Shown here: in pieces, positions 1 through 9,198 of the stretch | Layout of the letters: every line of letters starts with the position of its first letter | Numbering within the stretch: the stretch's first letter is position 1 | Assembly: GCA_023422005.1 (NCBI GenBank) | Contig: JAEZSC010000045.1 | Coordinates: 1-32,538 of the forward strand | DNA length: 32,538 bases | DNA from: Bacillota bacterium | GTDB taxonomy: Bacteria > Bacillota > Clostridia > Christensenellales > UMGS416 | Direction: 5' to 3' | Program-made: the position numbers and the translations under genes | Notes under the pieces: model-generated | The model's database searches: none | What the model was told of the DNA's origin: nothing | The model's input: only the letters and a program-made list of their open reading frames with translations

Positions 1-1501
1 TGAGCCAGCGCACCAGGTGGCGCACCAGCGTCTTGGGCACGCCGGCGTTCACGTTGTACATGGACATGTGGTCGCCGTTGTAGGTGCTCCAGCCCAGCGC
101 CGATTCACTGAGGTCGCCGGTGCCCAGCGCCAGCGCGCCGATGCGGTTGGCGTAGTCCATCAGTATTTGCGTGCGTTCACGGGCCTGGCTATTCTCATAG
201 GTGATGTCGTGGACATTTTCGTCGTGACCGATGTCGGCAAAGTGCTGCAAAACAGCGGGGGAGATGTCCACCTCGCGGACCGTGCAGCCCAATTCGGTCA
301 TGAGCCCAAGCGCGTTGTTTTTCGTGCGTTCACCGGTGCCGAAACCCGGCAGCGTCAGCGTGTGCACGTCGGCTGCATCCCAGCCCTGTTCACGGAACAG
401 CCGCGCCGCTATCAGCAGCGTAAGCGCCGAATCCAGCCCGCCGGATACGTTGACGGCCACGCGCTTTAAGCCCGTGTGCAGCAGGCGCTTGCGCAGAGCG
501 GCCACCTGTATGGCGGTGATGTCCTCGGATCGGGCATCCTGCTCGGCTCCGCCGGGCACAAAGGGCAGCGGCGAATAGCCGCGGCGCAGCGGCAGTGCCG
601 ATTCCACGGCGCTATGGAATGGTACGACACGGTTATCCGGCAATTGGCCGTCGTAGAAGAATGTGGAGCATCGCCCACGCAGGAAGTTAAGCCTGCCGAC
701 ATCGATGTCGCTGACGGCACACGCGCCCACGGTGAACCGTGGGCTTTCGGCCAGCACACGGCCGTTTTCCGCGACGGCGCAGGAGCCCCCAAATACCATA
801 TCGGTCGTGGATTCGTCCGGGCCGGCGCCGGCATACACATAGCCGGCAATACAGCGGCCGGATTGCTGGGCGATGAGACCCCGGCGGTACTCATGCTTGG
901 TCACAGCCTCATCGCTGGCCGAGGGGTTGAAGATCAGCTGAGCGCCGGCCTGCGACAGCGCGCCGGACGGCGGGTTGGGCGTCCAAAGGTCTTCGCAAAT
1001 CTCAATGCCGAAGGTGAATGCGCCGTCGGCGCTGCGGAACAGCAGATCCGCGCCGAAGGGCACGGATTGACCATCGATGACAACGTCCGTACGAACGCCC
1101 CGGCCGGTCGTGAACCAGCGGCGCTCGTAATACTCCTGATAGTTTGGCAGGTGCAGCTTGGGCACCAGGCCAAGCACCTGGCCACCATACACCACGGCGG
1201 CGCAATTGTACAACCGCCCCAGGTGGGTGAGGGGCAGGCCTACGATGGCCACACACGGGGCACACGCCCGGGCCACTGTTGCCAACGCCCTTAGGGCTTC
1301 CCGCTGCAGCGCGGGCTGCAAGAATAAGTCGCCGCAGGTGTATCCGGTCAGGCACAGCTCCGGGAACAGCGCCACAGAGGAACCCTGCGCCGCGGCGTCG
1401 CGCAAAGCCAACACGATCTGGTCAGCGTTGTAAGCCAGGTCGGCTACCCGGAGCATCGGGGAGTGGGCGCTTACGCGCACAAAACCATATTGGGACAGCA
1501 T
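1..1501 (-). CDS. nadE: Glutamine-dependent NAD+ synthase, 3' end cut by the window edge
   Basis: Makes NAD+ from deamido-NAD+, ATP and glutamine (last step of NAD synthesis, cytosol). About 500 residues are visible and the frame is still open at base 1. The N-terminal nitrilase-type glutaminase domain carries all three expected catalytic residues: Glu48 (LFPELCLTGY), Lys115 (LVPKLHLPNY) and Cys169 (GIEICEDLW). The C-terminal synthase domain shows the ATP pyrophosphatase motif SGGLDS at residues 353-358, followed by a typical GTGDLSE segment. The domain order fits the long, roughly 640-680 residue two-domain class, so perhaps 140-180 residues lie outside. The ATG at 1501 is preferred because AGAGGAAA sits just upstream; an in-frame ATG 21 nt earlier has no good ribosome binding site. 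It is transcribed away from tig. Confidence 0.95.
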   Translation of the reverse strand, partial: MLSQYGFVRVSAHSPMLRVADLAYNADQIVLALRDAAAQGSSVALFPELCLTGYTCGDLFLQPALQREALRALATVARACAPCVAIVGLPLTHLGRLYNCAAVVYGGQVLGLVPKLHLPNYQEYYERRWFTTGRGVRTDVVIDGQSVPFGADLLFRSADGAFTFGIEICEDLWTPNPPSGALSQAGAQLIFNPSASDEAVTKHEYRRGLIAQQSGRCIAGYVYAGAGPDESTTDMVFGGSCAVAENGRVLAESPRFTVGACAVSDIDVGRLNFLRGRCSTFFYDGQLPDNRVVPFHSAVESALPLRRGYSPLPFVPGGAEQDARSEDITAIQVAALRKRLLHTGLKRVAVNVSGGLDSALTLLIAARLFREQGWDAADVHTLTLPGFGTGERTKNNALGLMTELGCTVREVDISPAVLQHFADIGHDENVHDITYENSQARERTQILMDYANRIGALALGTGDLSESALGWSTYNGDHMSMYNVNAGVPKTLVRHLVRWL

Positions 1502-1683
1502 GGCATTTCCTCTTTGATTCATATAGGCGATGTTTGGCTAAAAGTATACCACAGCATGCCCGCTTTGACGATTTTTTCATGAATTGGTGACCTGAGATAC
1601 ACAATTTCTTCATAATCTGGTGCTAAGATACAATATAGAAAAGAAACACTATCCAGAAAGTGGTACAAGGTGCTTCGACTTGC

Positions 1684-1712
1684 TTGCATGGGAAGGTCAT
1701 CTATGATATAGT
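1684..1712 (+). promoter_or_regulatory. Sigma-A promoter for tig
   Basis: TTGCAT (1684-1689), a 17-nt spacer and TATAGT (1707-1712), giving a leader of about 70 nt before the tig start. A second candidate, TTGGTA-18-TATACT (1742-1771), lies so close to the ribosome binding site (AGGAGG at 1773-1778) that it would leave almost no leader, so it is less likely. Confidence 0.6.
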
Positions 1713-1787
1713 ATTTTGGACATTCTCTGGGATGCCATCGTTTGGTATTGGGATAAAGTGTCTACTATACTTAGGAGGACTCATTTC

Positions 1788-3068
1788 ATGACTGTAACCG
1801 TGGAAAAAACAGGCGTCAACCAGGCCAAGCTCACCATAACGGTGGATCAGGAAGCCTATGCCGATGCAATGCACAAAGCTTATCTTAAGGTGCGCAATCA
1901 GGTGAACATTCCGGGCTTCCGCAAGGGCAAGGCGCCCCGTCAGATCATCGAGAATTTTTATTCTGAAGCCGTCTTCTATGACGATGCTATTAATATCGCC
2001 ATACCCGTTGCCTACGACAAGGCCATCGAAGAGCAGGGCCTGTTCACCGTGGATCGCCCGGACATCGACGTTGTGGACATTGGCAAGGATAAAGGTATCG
2101 TTTTCACCGCCGAGGTTACGCTCAAGCCCGAAGTGGAGCTGGGCCAGTATAAAGGCTTGGCCGTGGAGAAGACCGAATACGCCGTGACCGATGAGGACGT
2201 GAACGCCGAGGTGACCCGCGCTCAGGAGCGCGTGGCCCGCTGGGTGGAGGTGGACCGCCCCATTCAGAACGGCGACCGCATCATGCTGGATTACTCCGGC
2301 AGCGTGGACGGCGTGGCCTTCCCCGGCGGCACGGCACAAAATCAGCCGTTGGAGATCGGCTCCGGCCGCTTCATTCCCGGCTTCGAGGAACAGCTGATCG
2401 GCTACACCAAGGATCAGCAGGGCGACATCAGCGTGAAGTTCCCAGAGGAATATCACGCCGCCGAGCTGGCCGGTAAGGACGCCGTGTTTGCCGTAACGAT
2501 CCGCGAGATCAAGGGCAAGGAGATGCCCGAGCTGGATGACGAGTTCGCCAAAGACGTCAGCGAGTTTGACACGCTGGAGGAATACAAGGCCGACATCCGC
2601 AAGCGGCTGACCGAAACCAACAAGAACCGCAGCGAGAATGAGTTCCACGAAAAGTTGCTGGACGCCGCCGTGGAAAACGCCACGGTGGAAATTCCGACGG
2701 TCATGATCGAGCGGCAGGCCGAGCGCATGGCCCGCGAGTTTGAATACCGCATGAGCTATCAGGGCATAAAAATGGAGGACTACCTTCGCATGACCGGCAT
2801 GACCCGCGAAGGCGTGCTGGAACAGTACCGCCCGGAAGCGGCCAAGGCCGTCAAAGGTTCGCTGGTAATGGAAGCAATCCAGAAGGCCGAGGGCATTGAG
2901 GCCACCGAGGAAGATTATCAAGCCGAATACGCCAAGCTGGCCCAAGCCCGCAAAAAGGATGTGGAAGAAATCATCAATACGATCAGTGAAGAGGAAAAGG
3001 AATACCTCCACGAAAATATAATGGTACAAAAGACCTTCCAGATTCTGGAAGACAACGCCAACGCCTAA
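1788..3068 (+). CDS. tig: Trigger factor (ribosome-associated chaperone and peptidyl-prolyl isomerase)
   Basis: Binds ribosomal protein L23 at the exit tunnel and shelters nascent chains. The 426-residue product has the family's three parts. The N-terminal ribosome-binding domain has the signature GFRKGKAP at residues 43-50. A central FKBP-type PPIase domain covers roughly residues 150-245 (NGDRIMLDYSGSVDG through FAVTIREIKGKEMPELDDEFA). The helical C-terminal chaperone domain is rich in Glu and Lys. Length is normal for the family. The ATG at 1788 follows an AGGAGG ribosome binding site by 9 nt; the frame is open further upstream but without a site. It heads the tig-clpP-clpX group and lies 30 nt ahead of clpP with no terminator between, so co-transcription is likely. 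Confidence 0.97.
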   Translation: MTVTVEKTGVNQAKLTITVDQEAYADAMHKAYLKVRNQVNIPGFRKGKAPRQIIENFYSEAVFYDDAINIAIPVAYDKAIEEQGLFTVDRPDIDVVDIGKDKGIVFTAEVTLKPEVELGQYKGLAVEKTEYAVTDEDVNAEVTRAQERVARWVEVDRPIQNGDRIMLDYSGSVDGVAFPGGTAQNQPLEIGSGRFIPGFEEQLIGYTKDQQGDISVKFPEEYHAAELAGKDAVFAVTIREIKGKEMPELDDEFAKDVSEFDTLEEYKADIRKRLTETNKNRSENEFHEKLLDAAVENATVEIPTVMIERQAERMAREFEYRMSYQGIKMEDYLRMTGMTREGVLEQYRPEAAKAVKGSLVMEAIQKAEGIEATEEDYQAEYAKLAQARKKDVEEIINTISEEEKEYLHENIMVQKTFQILEDNANA

Positions 3069-3098
3069 CACCACGCCACACTGAAAGGAGTGACAGAA

Positions 3099-3680
3099 AT
3101 GGGTCTCGTACCAATCGTCGTAGAACAAACCAACAGAGGAGAACGCTCCTATGACATCTACTCCCGGCTGCTCAATGATCGCATCGTTTTTGTGACCGGG
3201 GAAGTGGAAGACCATATGGCCAACCTGATCGTGGCCCAGCTTCTGTATCTGGAGGCCGTAGACCCCGCCAAGGACATTTCCCTCTACATCAACAGCCCCG
3301 GCGGCTCCGTGACCGCCGGCATGGCCATCTTTGACACGATGCAGTACATCAAGTGCGACGTCAGCACCATGTGCGTAGGCATGGCGGCATCCATGGGCGC
3401 ATTCCTGCTGGCGGCCGGCGCCAAGGGCAAGCGCAAGGCGCTGCCCAACAGCGAGATCATGATTCACCAGCCCAGCGGCGGCGCCCGCGGCCAGGCCACG
3501 GACATTGTGATCCACGCCGAGCATATCCTGAAAACGAAGAAGAAAATGAATGAGATCCTGGCACGGGTCACCGGCCAGCCGCTGGAGCGCATCGAGCGTG
3601 ACGTGGAAAGGGATTTCTACATGTCCAGCGAGGAAGCCAAGGCTTACGGTCTCATCGACGATGTTTTGGTTTCCAGATAA
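3099..3680 (+). CDS. clpP: ATP-dependent Clp protease proteolytic subunit
   Basis: Serine peptidase that forms the tetradecameric degradation chamber served by ClpX and other Clp ATPases. The 193-residue protein has a full catalytic triad: Ser98 in GMAASMGA, His123 in MIHQPSGG and Asp172 in ERDFYMS. The substrate-binding strand SPGGSVTAGMAIFDTM is intact. Length and motifs are those of a normal housekeeping ClpP with a very short propeptide. The ATG at 3099 sits 8 nt after AAAGGAG (3084-3090); a GTG at 3090 overlaps that site and is rejected as the start. It lies between tig and clpX, 17 nt from the latter. Confidence 0.98.
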   Translation: MGLVPIVVEQTNRGERSYDIYSRLLNDRIVFVTGEVEDHMANLIVAQLLYLEAVDPAKDISLYINSPGGSVTAGMAIFDTMQYIKCDVSTMCVGMAASMGAFLLAAGAKGKRKALPNSEIMIHQPSGGARGQATDIVIHAEHILKTKKKMNEILARVTGQPLERIERDVERDFYMSSEEAKAYGLIDDVLVSR

Positions 3681-3697
3681 GACTTTAAGGAGTTAAG

Positions 3698-4981
3698 ATG
3701 CCAAAAAACGACGACAAGAATGGACTGAAGTGCTCATTCTGCGGCAAGGCACAGGAACAGGTGCGCCGGCTGGTGGCCGGCCCCGGTGTCTACATCTGCG
3801 ATGAGTGCATCGAGCTCTGCCAGGAGATCATCGATGAGGATTTCACCTCACCGGCCTCCACGGAGCTTAAGAACATCCCAAAGCCAAAGGAAATCAAAGC
3901 AATACTCGACGAGTTCGTCATCGGGCAGGAGGACGCCAAGAAATCGCTGTCCGTAGCGGTATACAACCATTACAAGCGCATTGGCCACGGTGAGAAGAAC
4001 AAGGATGTGGAGCTGCAAAAGAGCAACATCGTGATGCTAGGGCCCACCGGCTGCGGCAAGACGATGCTGGCCGAGACGCTGGCGCGCATCCTGGAAGTGC
4101 CCTTCGCGATTGCCGACGCTACCAGCCTGACCGAGGCCGGCTATGTGGGCGAGGACGTGGAGAACATCCTGCTCAAGCTGATCCAGGCTGCCGATTATGA
4201 TGTGGAGAAGGCCGAAAAGGGCATCATCTACATAGACGAGATCGACAAAATCGCCCGCAAGTCCGAAAACCCGTCCATCACCCGCGACGTGTCCGGTGAG
4301 GGCGTGCAGCAGGCTCTGCTGAAGATTCTGGAGGGCACCACAGCCAGCGTACCGCCCCAGGGCGGCCGCAAACACCCGCATCAGGAGTTCATCCAGATCG
4401 ACACAACCAACATCCTGTTCATCTGCGGCGGCGCCTTCGACGGCATTGAAAAGATCATCGAGAACCGGACCGGCAAGAAGACCATGGGCTTCGGCGCTGA
4501 GGTGAAGGCCAAGGAAGACAAGGACATCGGCGAGATCCTGCGCAACATCCTGCCGGAAGACCTGCTGAAGTTCGGCCTGATCCCGGAGTTTGTCGGCCGT
4601 GTGCCGATCATCGTGACGCTGCACGGGCTGGACGAGCCGGCGCTGCTGCGCATACTGACCGAGCCGCGCAACGCGCTGGTCAAACAGTACAAGCGCCTGT
4701 TCGAGATGGACAACGTGGAGTTGGTCATTGAGGAGGACGCGCTGAAGGCTGTGGCTCAAAAAGCCCTGGAGCGCAAGACCGGCGCCCGCGGCCTGCGGGC
4801 GATCCTGGAAAAGGTCATGATGGACGTGATGTTCGACATCCCCAGCCGCCAGGACGTGGAGATGTGCCGTGTGACTGCTGAAAGCATCAATTCCGGGGCA
4901 GCCCCCGAGATGCGCCTGGCGCCCAAGCGCATCAAGAAACCGCTGCTGGAAGAGAACGTTATCGACAAACCGACGGCGTAG
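3698..4981 (+). CDS. clpX: ClpX, AAA+ unfoldase subunit of ClpXP
   Basis: Recognises tagged substrates, unfolds them with ATP and feeds ClpP. The 427-residue protein has an N-terminal zinc-binding domain (Cys12, Cys15, Cys34, Cys37), Walker A GPTGCGKT (115-122), pore loop GYVG (148-151), Walker B IIYIDEID (176-183), the RKH pore loop near 224-226, and MGF at 263-265 in the position of the ClpP-docking IGF loop. The C-terminal small domain (GARGLRAILEKVMMDVMFDIPS) is complete. The start has an AAGGAG site 5 nt upstream. The last gene of the group; a hairpin terminator follows at 5043. Confidence 0.98.
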   Translation: MPKNDDKNGLKCSFCGKAQEQVRRLVAGPGVYICDECIELCQEIIDEDFTSPASTELKNIPKPKEIKAILDEFVIGQEDAKKSLSVAVYNHYKRIGHGEKNKDVELQKSNIVMLGPTGCGKTMLAETLARILEVPFAIADATSLTEAGYVGEDVENILLKLIQAADYDVEKAEKGIIYIDEIDKIARKSENPSITRDVSGEGVQQALLKILEGTTASVPPQGGRKHPHQEFIQIDTTNILFICGGAFDGIEKIIENRTGKKTMGFGAEVKAKEDKDIGEILRNILPEDLLKFGLIPEFVGRVPIIVTLHGLDEPALLRILTEPRNALVKQYKRLFEMDNVELVIEEDALKAVAQKALERKTGARGLRAILEKVMMDVMFDIPSRQDVEMCRVTAESINSGAAPEMRLAPKRIKKPLLEENVIDKPTA

Positions 4982-5042
4982 CCGTTTCGTCGACGACACT
5001 GTGGTGTCATCGGCGATTCAGACGACTTGTCATAGTTTCCGT

Positions 5043-5084
5043 ATATCGCCCGCCGCGCATGTCGCCGGGCGATATCTTTATTCT
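5043..5084 (+). terminator. Rho-independent terminator of clpX, containing REP-like palindrome copy 1
   Basis: A perfect 10-bp stem, ATATCGCCCG (5043-5052) with CGGGCGATAT (5066-5075), is followed by the T-rich CTTTATTCT. The core 5045-5073 is, in reverse complement, almost identical to the palindrome at 9199-9228, so it may also be a dispersed repeat. The rest of 4982-5241 holds only a small hairpin at 5166-5184 (CCACCGA/TCGGTGG) and no gene I can support. Confidence 0.7.
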
Positions 5085-5241
5085 GAGACTCATTCTGTTT
5101 ATAAGGTGACGATGTTCACTTGCCAGCAGGTTTATAACGACCTTCTAAGGGCAAAGTGTTTCCTCCCACCGAATGAATCGGTGGTCGGCATTCAGTTCTA
5201 GTACCTATACGATATTACGAGTACCGCGCGCTGCTCGCCAG

Positions 5242-7401
5242 TTAACGTTTTTCCACACAGTCCCTGCCTTTGAGCTTGGCGGCCAGCAGGGCGCTCTCGG
5301 CGGCCTTGTGCATGGCGTCCAGGCTGCGGGCAGTGCTGTACTCCGACAGTCCGCAGGTCAACGTCAAAGTGTGTTCGTTCTGCTGCCAGGAAAAGGTTCT
5401 GGCGGCTTTTTTTCGCAGCTTTTCGCATAGCTGCGCGGCCCCGTCGGCGCCGGTCTCCGGCAGCAGGATTGCGAACTGATCGTCGCTCCACCGGGCCAGG
5501 AAGTCCTGCTTGCGGATGGAAGGGCGAAGCAGGCGGGCGAGCTGCTTCATCAGCGCGTCGAAGCATTCCTGACCGAAGCTGTCCCGCAAGCCCTTGAGCT
5601 GGTCGGCCTCTATGAGCACCAGCGCAAAGGGGCGCTTGCTGCGCTGGGAGCGGATGGATTCTTCCTCCATACGATCGATGAGGTTGTGCCGGGTCATCAG
5701 GCCGGTTAGCGCGTCGGTGTACGAAGCCTGCTGCAGGGCAGCCTCCCGACGGGCCAGCTCCGCCAACCGAACATGGCTGGCCATGGCCAGCGCAGTGCTC
5801 TGGGCCGCGCAGCGCAGCAGCCGCAGGTCACCGCTGTCAAAGGCCTCTGCCTGGCGGCTGTGGATCGTGAGCACATGGGGCTCGCCGAAACACAGGAAAG
5901 AGCAAAACAGCGCCGAGCGCGGTTGATGGTCGCCTTCTTCCTGGGCCAGCGCATAACGCGCTGCCTCCTGCGGCGGGATGTCCGTGAAGATCAGGTCTCG
6001 CCCGTTGCGCATGGCTTTGAGGACTTCTGACGGGTGAGCCCTGCGGGTGGGGGAGAGCAGCGCGCCTTCCCGCCACCACGCAACATAGTCCACGGACTTC
6101 TGGCCCTCCCGGCACACACCGATTGCCAGCTCGTCAAAGCTCAGAATTCTGGATAGCTCCTCCGCCAACCGGAGGGCGATCTGCGGCAGGGTGTCGGTAT
6201 CGGCCAGGGCGCGGCTCACGTCCGCGGCCACGGCCACGGTGCGGGCTTGCTCCTCCAAGTCGTGACGCAGGCCGTAAACCTCGGCGATGCGGCGCTTGAT
6301 CTCCTCGTTGATCTGGCGGAAGATCTCCTTATCATCGGCCAGCACAGGGGAGGGCAGAATCGCTTGGATGTGGCGCAGCCGCCGGCGCAGCTCGCTGTCG
6401 TCGCCGGTCCGCCCGGATGCCGGCGTTTTATCGCTGTCCAGATAGTCGCGCTTGTCATACCATAGTGCCATCCGCGTGTGAATTTCCCGGGCCAGTTCAT
6501 CGCTGCCCATTTCCCAGGCAATGGCCAGCGCCTTGTTGAGCGTAGACTTGGCGGCGTCCACGTGCTCCATGCTCAACTGCAGGCGGCCTATGGATGTAAG
6601 CGTAAACGTGACCGCGTATTTGCTTCGGGAGTGTATGGCGTGGTTCAGCGCGTCCTTATAAGCTGCCATCGCGCCCGGTGCATCGCCGGAGTGCTCCAGC
6701 ACGGCGGCTCGCAGCGTATGCACCGCAGTCAACTCGGCACTGTCCAGGCGGAGCGACGCGGCCAGCTCCATGGCTCGCTCATTGGCTTCCAGTGCGGCTT
6801 CGGTGTTACCGGTCATCAGATGGCACTCGCACAGCGATAGCTCCAGCCGCACCAACGCTTCGCCTCCGGTTTCCTGCACCGATGGCAGCACCTCCAGGAA
6901 CACAGCCAGTGCTTCGCCGTGCCGGCCCAGCCGCATCAGCATGTCCGCCCGGAGAAGCAGCAACTGAACAAACAGGCCAGACAACCCAAGCCGCAGCAGA
7001 GCGTCGTTGCCGCCCAACAAATCCATACCCTGATCGGCGCAGGCCAGCGCCTCCGCCGGCTCATCCGCGCTGGCGTAGAGCGTTGTGAGCGCCCGCAGCG
7101 CCTGCGCCTGGCCGGCGACATCGTTGATGCCGCGATACAGGGACAGCGCGTTGAAGCAGGCTTCCAGCGCGTCGGGGAAATTCTCCTTTTGCTCATGATA
7201 CCGTGCCAGCAGCAGGTTGCTCTCAGCGCGTCCGCGGTCATATCCCAGGGTGACAGATAGCTCAAGGGCTTCGCCGGCCATCACAAAAAGCCGGTCAGCG
7301 TCGCCCTGCAGGCGGACGGCCTGGGCCAGAAGAGCATCGATCTGTTTTCTGCCCTGTAATGCCTGGGTTTTGTCTGACTCCGGCAGCGGAGAGTAGCTCA
7401 T
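5242..7401 (-). CDS. TPR-GAF protein with degenerate GGDEF domain
   Basis: A 719-residue soluble signalling protein; no signal peptide or membrane segment is visible. Residues about 10-310 are helical repeats of TPR type (for example GRAESNLLLARYHEQKENFPDALEA). Residues about 370-545 look like a GAF sensor (TVAVAADVSRALADTDTLPQIALRLAEEL onward in two parts, ending QSTALAMASHVRLAELARRE). Residues 559-719 are a GGDEF fold that starts well with SYTDALTGLMTR. The catalytic signature, however, reads SDDQF at 639-643, and the metal-binding D-x-D region reads LIEADQLKG. Diguanylate cyclase activity is therefore doubtful; an effector or scaffold role is an inference. The ATG at 7401 follows AGGAGA. 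It is monocistronic and divergent from purB. No clear terminator follows. Confidence 0.85.
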   Translation of the reverse strand: MSYSPLPESDKTQALQGRKQIDALLAQAVRLQGDADRLFVMAGEALELSVTLGYDRGRAESNLLLARYHEQKENFPDALEACFNALSLYRGINDVAGQAQALRALTTLYASADEPAEALACADQGMDLLGGNDALLRLGLSGLFVQLLLLRADMLMRLGRHGEALAVFLEVLPSVQETGGEALVRLELSLCECHLMTGNTEAALEANERAMELAASLRLDSAELTAVHTLRAAVLEHSGDAPGAMAAYKDALNHAIHSRSKYAVTFTLTSIGRLQLSMEHVDAAKSTLNKALAIAWEMGSDELAREIHTRMALWYDKRDYLDSDKTPASGRTGDDSELRRRLRHIQAILPSPVLADDKEIFRQINEEIKRRIAEVYGLRHDLEEQARTVAVAADVSRALADTDTLPQIALRLAEELSRILSFDELAIGVCREGQKSVDYVAWWREGALLSPTRRAHPSEVLKAMRNGRDLIFTDIPPQEAARYALAQEEGDHQPRSALFCSFLCFGEPHVLTIHSRQAEAFDSGDLRLLRCAAQSTALAMASHVRLAELARREAALQQASYTDALTGLMTRHNLIDRMEEESIRSQRSKRPFALVLIEADQLKGLRDSFGQECFDALMKQLARLLRPSIRKQDFLARWSDDQFAILLPETGADGAAQLCEKLRKKAARTFSWQQNEHTLTLTCGLSEYSTARSLDAMHKAAESALLAAKLKGRDCVEKR

Positions 7402-7474
7402 AGGGTCTCCTAAAGAAGATTTGCTTGCATATCATATAAATGATTCCATATATCGTATCGGCACATTCGGGGGA

Positions 7475-7503
7475 ATCATAATAGTGCTTTTGTCGCCATG
7501 CAA
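7475..7503 (-). promoter_or_regulatory. Sigma-A promoter for the TPR-GAF-GGDEF gene
   Basis: On the minus strand, TTGCAT (7498-7503), a 17-nt spacer and TATGAT (7475-7480). The leader would be about 67 nt. The -35 hexamer is the same as that of the tig promoter. Confidence 0.6.
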
Positions 7504-7567
7504 AGCCCGCAATAGGATGAGGCGTTTCGCTTGCGGCCAGTGCGTCGTTTCCTGGCTATCCATTCTA

Positions 7568-7576
7568 TGGTATACT
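7568..7576 (+). promoter_or_regulatory. Extended -10 promoter for purB
   Basis: TGG directly followed by TATACT (7571-7576) makes an extended -10 element; no convincing -35 lies 16-18 nt upstream. The transcript would start about 22 nt before the purB ATG. Confidence 0.5.
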
Positions 7577-7604
7577 ATGCATAGAGATTGCCCCGGAGGT
7601 ACCG

Positions 7605-9041
7605 ATGAGCGACCACACAAGCTACGAAAACCCGCTGATCACCCGCTATGCCAGCCGGGAGATGGCGCAGAATTTTTCCGATGATAAGAAGTTTACGACC
7701 TGGCGCAGGCTGTGGATCGCGCTGGCCGAGGCGGAACAGGAGCTGGGACTGCCCATCACCGACGAGCAGATCCAGGAACTGAAAGCCAACGAGACCAACA
7801 TCGATTATCAGCTGGCCAATGAGCTGGAGCGCAAGACCCGCCACGACGTGATGGCCCATGTGCTGGCTTACGGTCAGCAATGCCCGCAGGCAAAAGGCAT
7901 CATCCATCTGGGGGCCACCAGCTGCTACGTGGGGGACAACACCGATATCATCGTGATGCGCGACGGCCTGCTGCTGCTGCGCGGCAAGCTGTTGGGGTGT
8001 CTTAAGCTGCTTGCTGATTTCGCGTTGAAATACGCCGACGTGCCCACGCTGGGTTTCACCCATTTCCAGCCGGCGCAGCTTACCACAGTGGGCAAACGCG
8101 CCACATTGTGGCTGCAGGATCTTCTGACCGACCTGCAGGACCTGGACTATGTACTCTCCACGCTGCAGCTGTTGGGCGTCAAGGGCACCACCGGCACCCA
8201 GGCCAGCTTTATGACGCTGTTTGACGGCGACGAGGCCAAGGTGAAGGCGCTGGAGGACAAGGTCGTGGCCAAGCTGGGTTTTGCAAGGGCCTTCCCGGTG
8301 ACGGGGCAGACCTACCCGCGCAAGCTGGACGGCCGCGTGCTGCAGGTGCTCTCCGGCATTGCCCAGAGCGCTTACAAGTTCGCCAACGACATCCGCCTGC
8401 TGCAGAACCTCAAGGAGATTGAAGAACCCTTCGAGAGCACGCAGATCGGCTCCTCTGCCATGGCCTACAAGCGTAACCCCATGCGCACCGAGCGCATGTG
8501 CGCGCTGGCCCGCTTCCTGCTCACGATGCCGGAGAATACGGCCATTACCGCGTCTACCCAGTGGTTCGAGCGCACGCTGGACGATTCCGCCAACCGCCGC
8601 CTGGCGGTGCCCCAGGCCTTCCTGGCGGCCGACGGCTTGCTAAAGCTCTATCTGAACGTGACCGACGGCCTGGTTGTTTATGAAAAGGTCATCCGCGCTC
8701 ACATCAAGGCGGAGCTGCCCTTCATGGCCACCGAGACGATACTGATGGAGGCCGTGAAAAGGGGAGGAGACCGCCAGGAGTTGCACGAAAAGATCCGCGT
8801 GTATTCCATGGAGGCGGCCAAAAACGTAAAACAGGAGGGTCTGCCCAACAATCTGCTGGAGCTCATCTCCGGCGACACGGCCTTCGGCATGACGGCTCAG
8901 GAGCTGGACGCGCTGATGCACGCGGAATCCTTCACCGGCCGCAGCGGCAACCAAACACGGGATTTCGTGGACGAGCACATCCAGCCCGTGCTGCGCCAGA
9001 ACAGCACCCAGGTCACCACCCAAAGCGAGATCAACGTTTAA
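7605..9041 (+). CDS. purB: Adenylosuccinate lyase, long ADSL-type
   Basis: Splits SAICAR to AICAR and adenylosuccinate to AMP, each releasing fumarate (purine synthesis, cytosol). The 478-residue protein has the fumarase/aspartase superfamily signature in QIGSSAMAYKRNPMRTER, a catalytic histidine region GFTHFQPAQLTTVGKR, and HLGATSCYVGDNTD near the N-terminus. It is longer than the roughly 430-residue Bacillus PurB. From memory it resembles the animal ADSL sequence closely (RYASREM, RHDVMAHV, GVKGTTGTQASF, VQWFERTLDDSANRR-like). The ATG at 7605 has GGAGGT 4 nt upstream. It is a single gene; no other pur genes adjoin it. Confidence 0.97.
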   Translation: MSDHTSYENPLITRYASREMAQNFSDDKKFTTWRRLWIALAEAEQELGLPITDEQIQELKANETNIDYQLANELERKTRHDVMAHVLAYGQQCPQAKGIIHLGATSCYVGDNTDIIVMRDGLLLLRGKLLGCLKLLADFALKYADVPTLGFTHFQPAQLTTVGKRATLWLQDLLTDLQDLDYVLSTLQLLGVKGTTGTQASFMTLFDGDEAKVKALEDKVVAKLGFARAFPVTGQTYPRKLDGRVLQVLSGIAQSAYKFANDIRLLQNLKEIEEPFESTQIGSSAMAYKRNPMRTERMCALARFLLTMPENTAITASTQWFERTLDDSANRRLAVPQAFLAADGLLKLYLNVTDGLVVYEKVIRAHIKAELPFMATETILMEAVKRGGDRQELHEKIRVYSMEAAKNVKQEGLPNNLLELISGDTAFGMTAQELDALMHAESFTGRSGNQTRDFVDEHIQPVLRQNSTQVTTQSEINV

Positions 9042-9198
9042 AACGTTTCTTGGAAAGCCAGTAAACGGAGAACGACTGAAACTGAGCGCCGGTTTATCTG
9101 GCGCGAAGAAGAATCTATCGGTTCAAAAAAGTTTCTAAAACCCGCACGCAGGTTATACCCCGTTCCTAAAGAAAGAATATGTGAATAGGGGCTAAGGT

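Noticed and set aside
1701..3524. 607-codon open frame on the minus strand opposite tig and clpP
   Set aside because: It is antisense to two certain genes, has low-complexity Leu/Gly/His/Val composition typical of shadow frames in GC-rich DNA, and shows no domain or ribosome binding site.
4037..4999. 320-codon minus-strand frame opposite clpX
   Set aside because: Same composition artefact; clpX is complete and certain.
5242..7401. Active diguanylate cyclase
   Set aside because: SDDQF replaces GGDEF and other catalytic positions are changed, so only a degenerate GGDEF fold is claimed.
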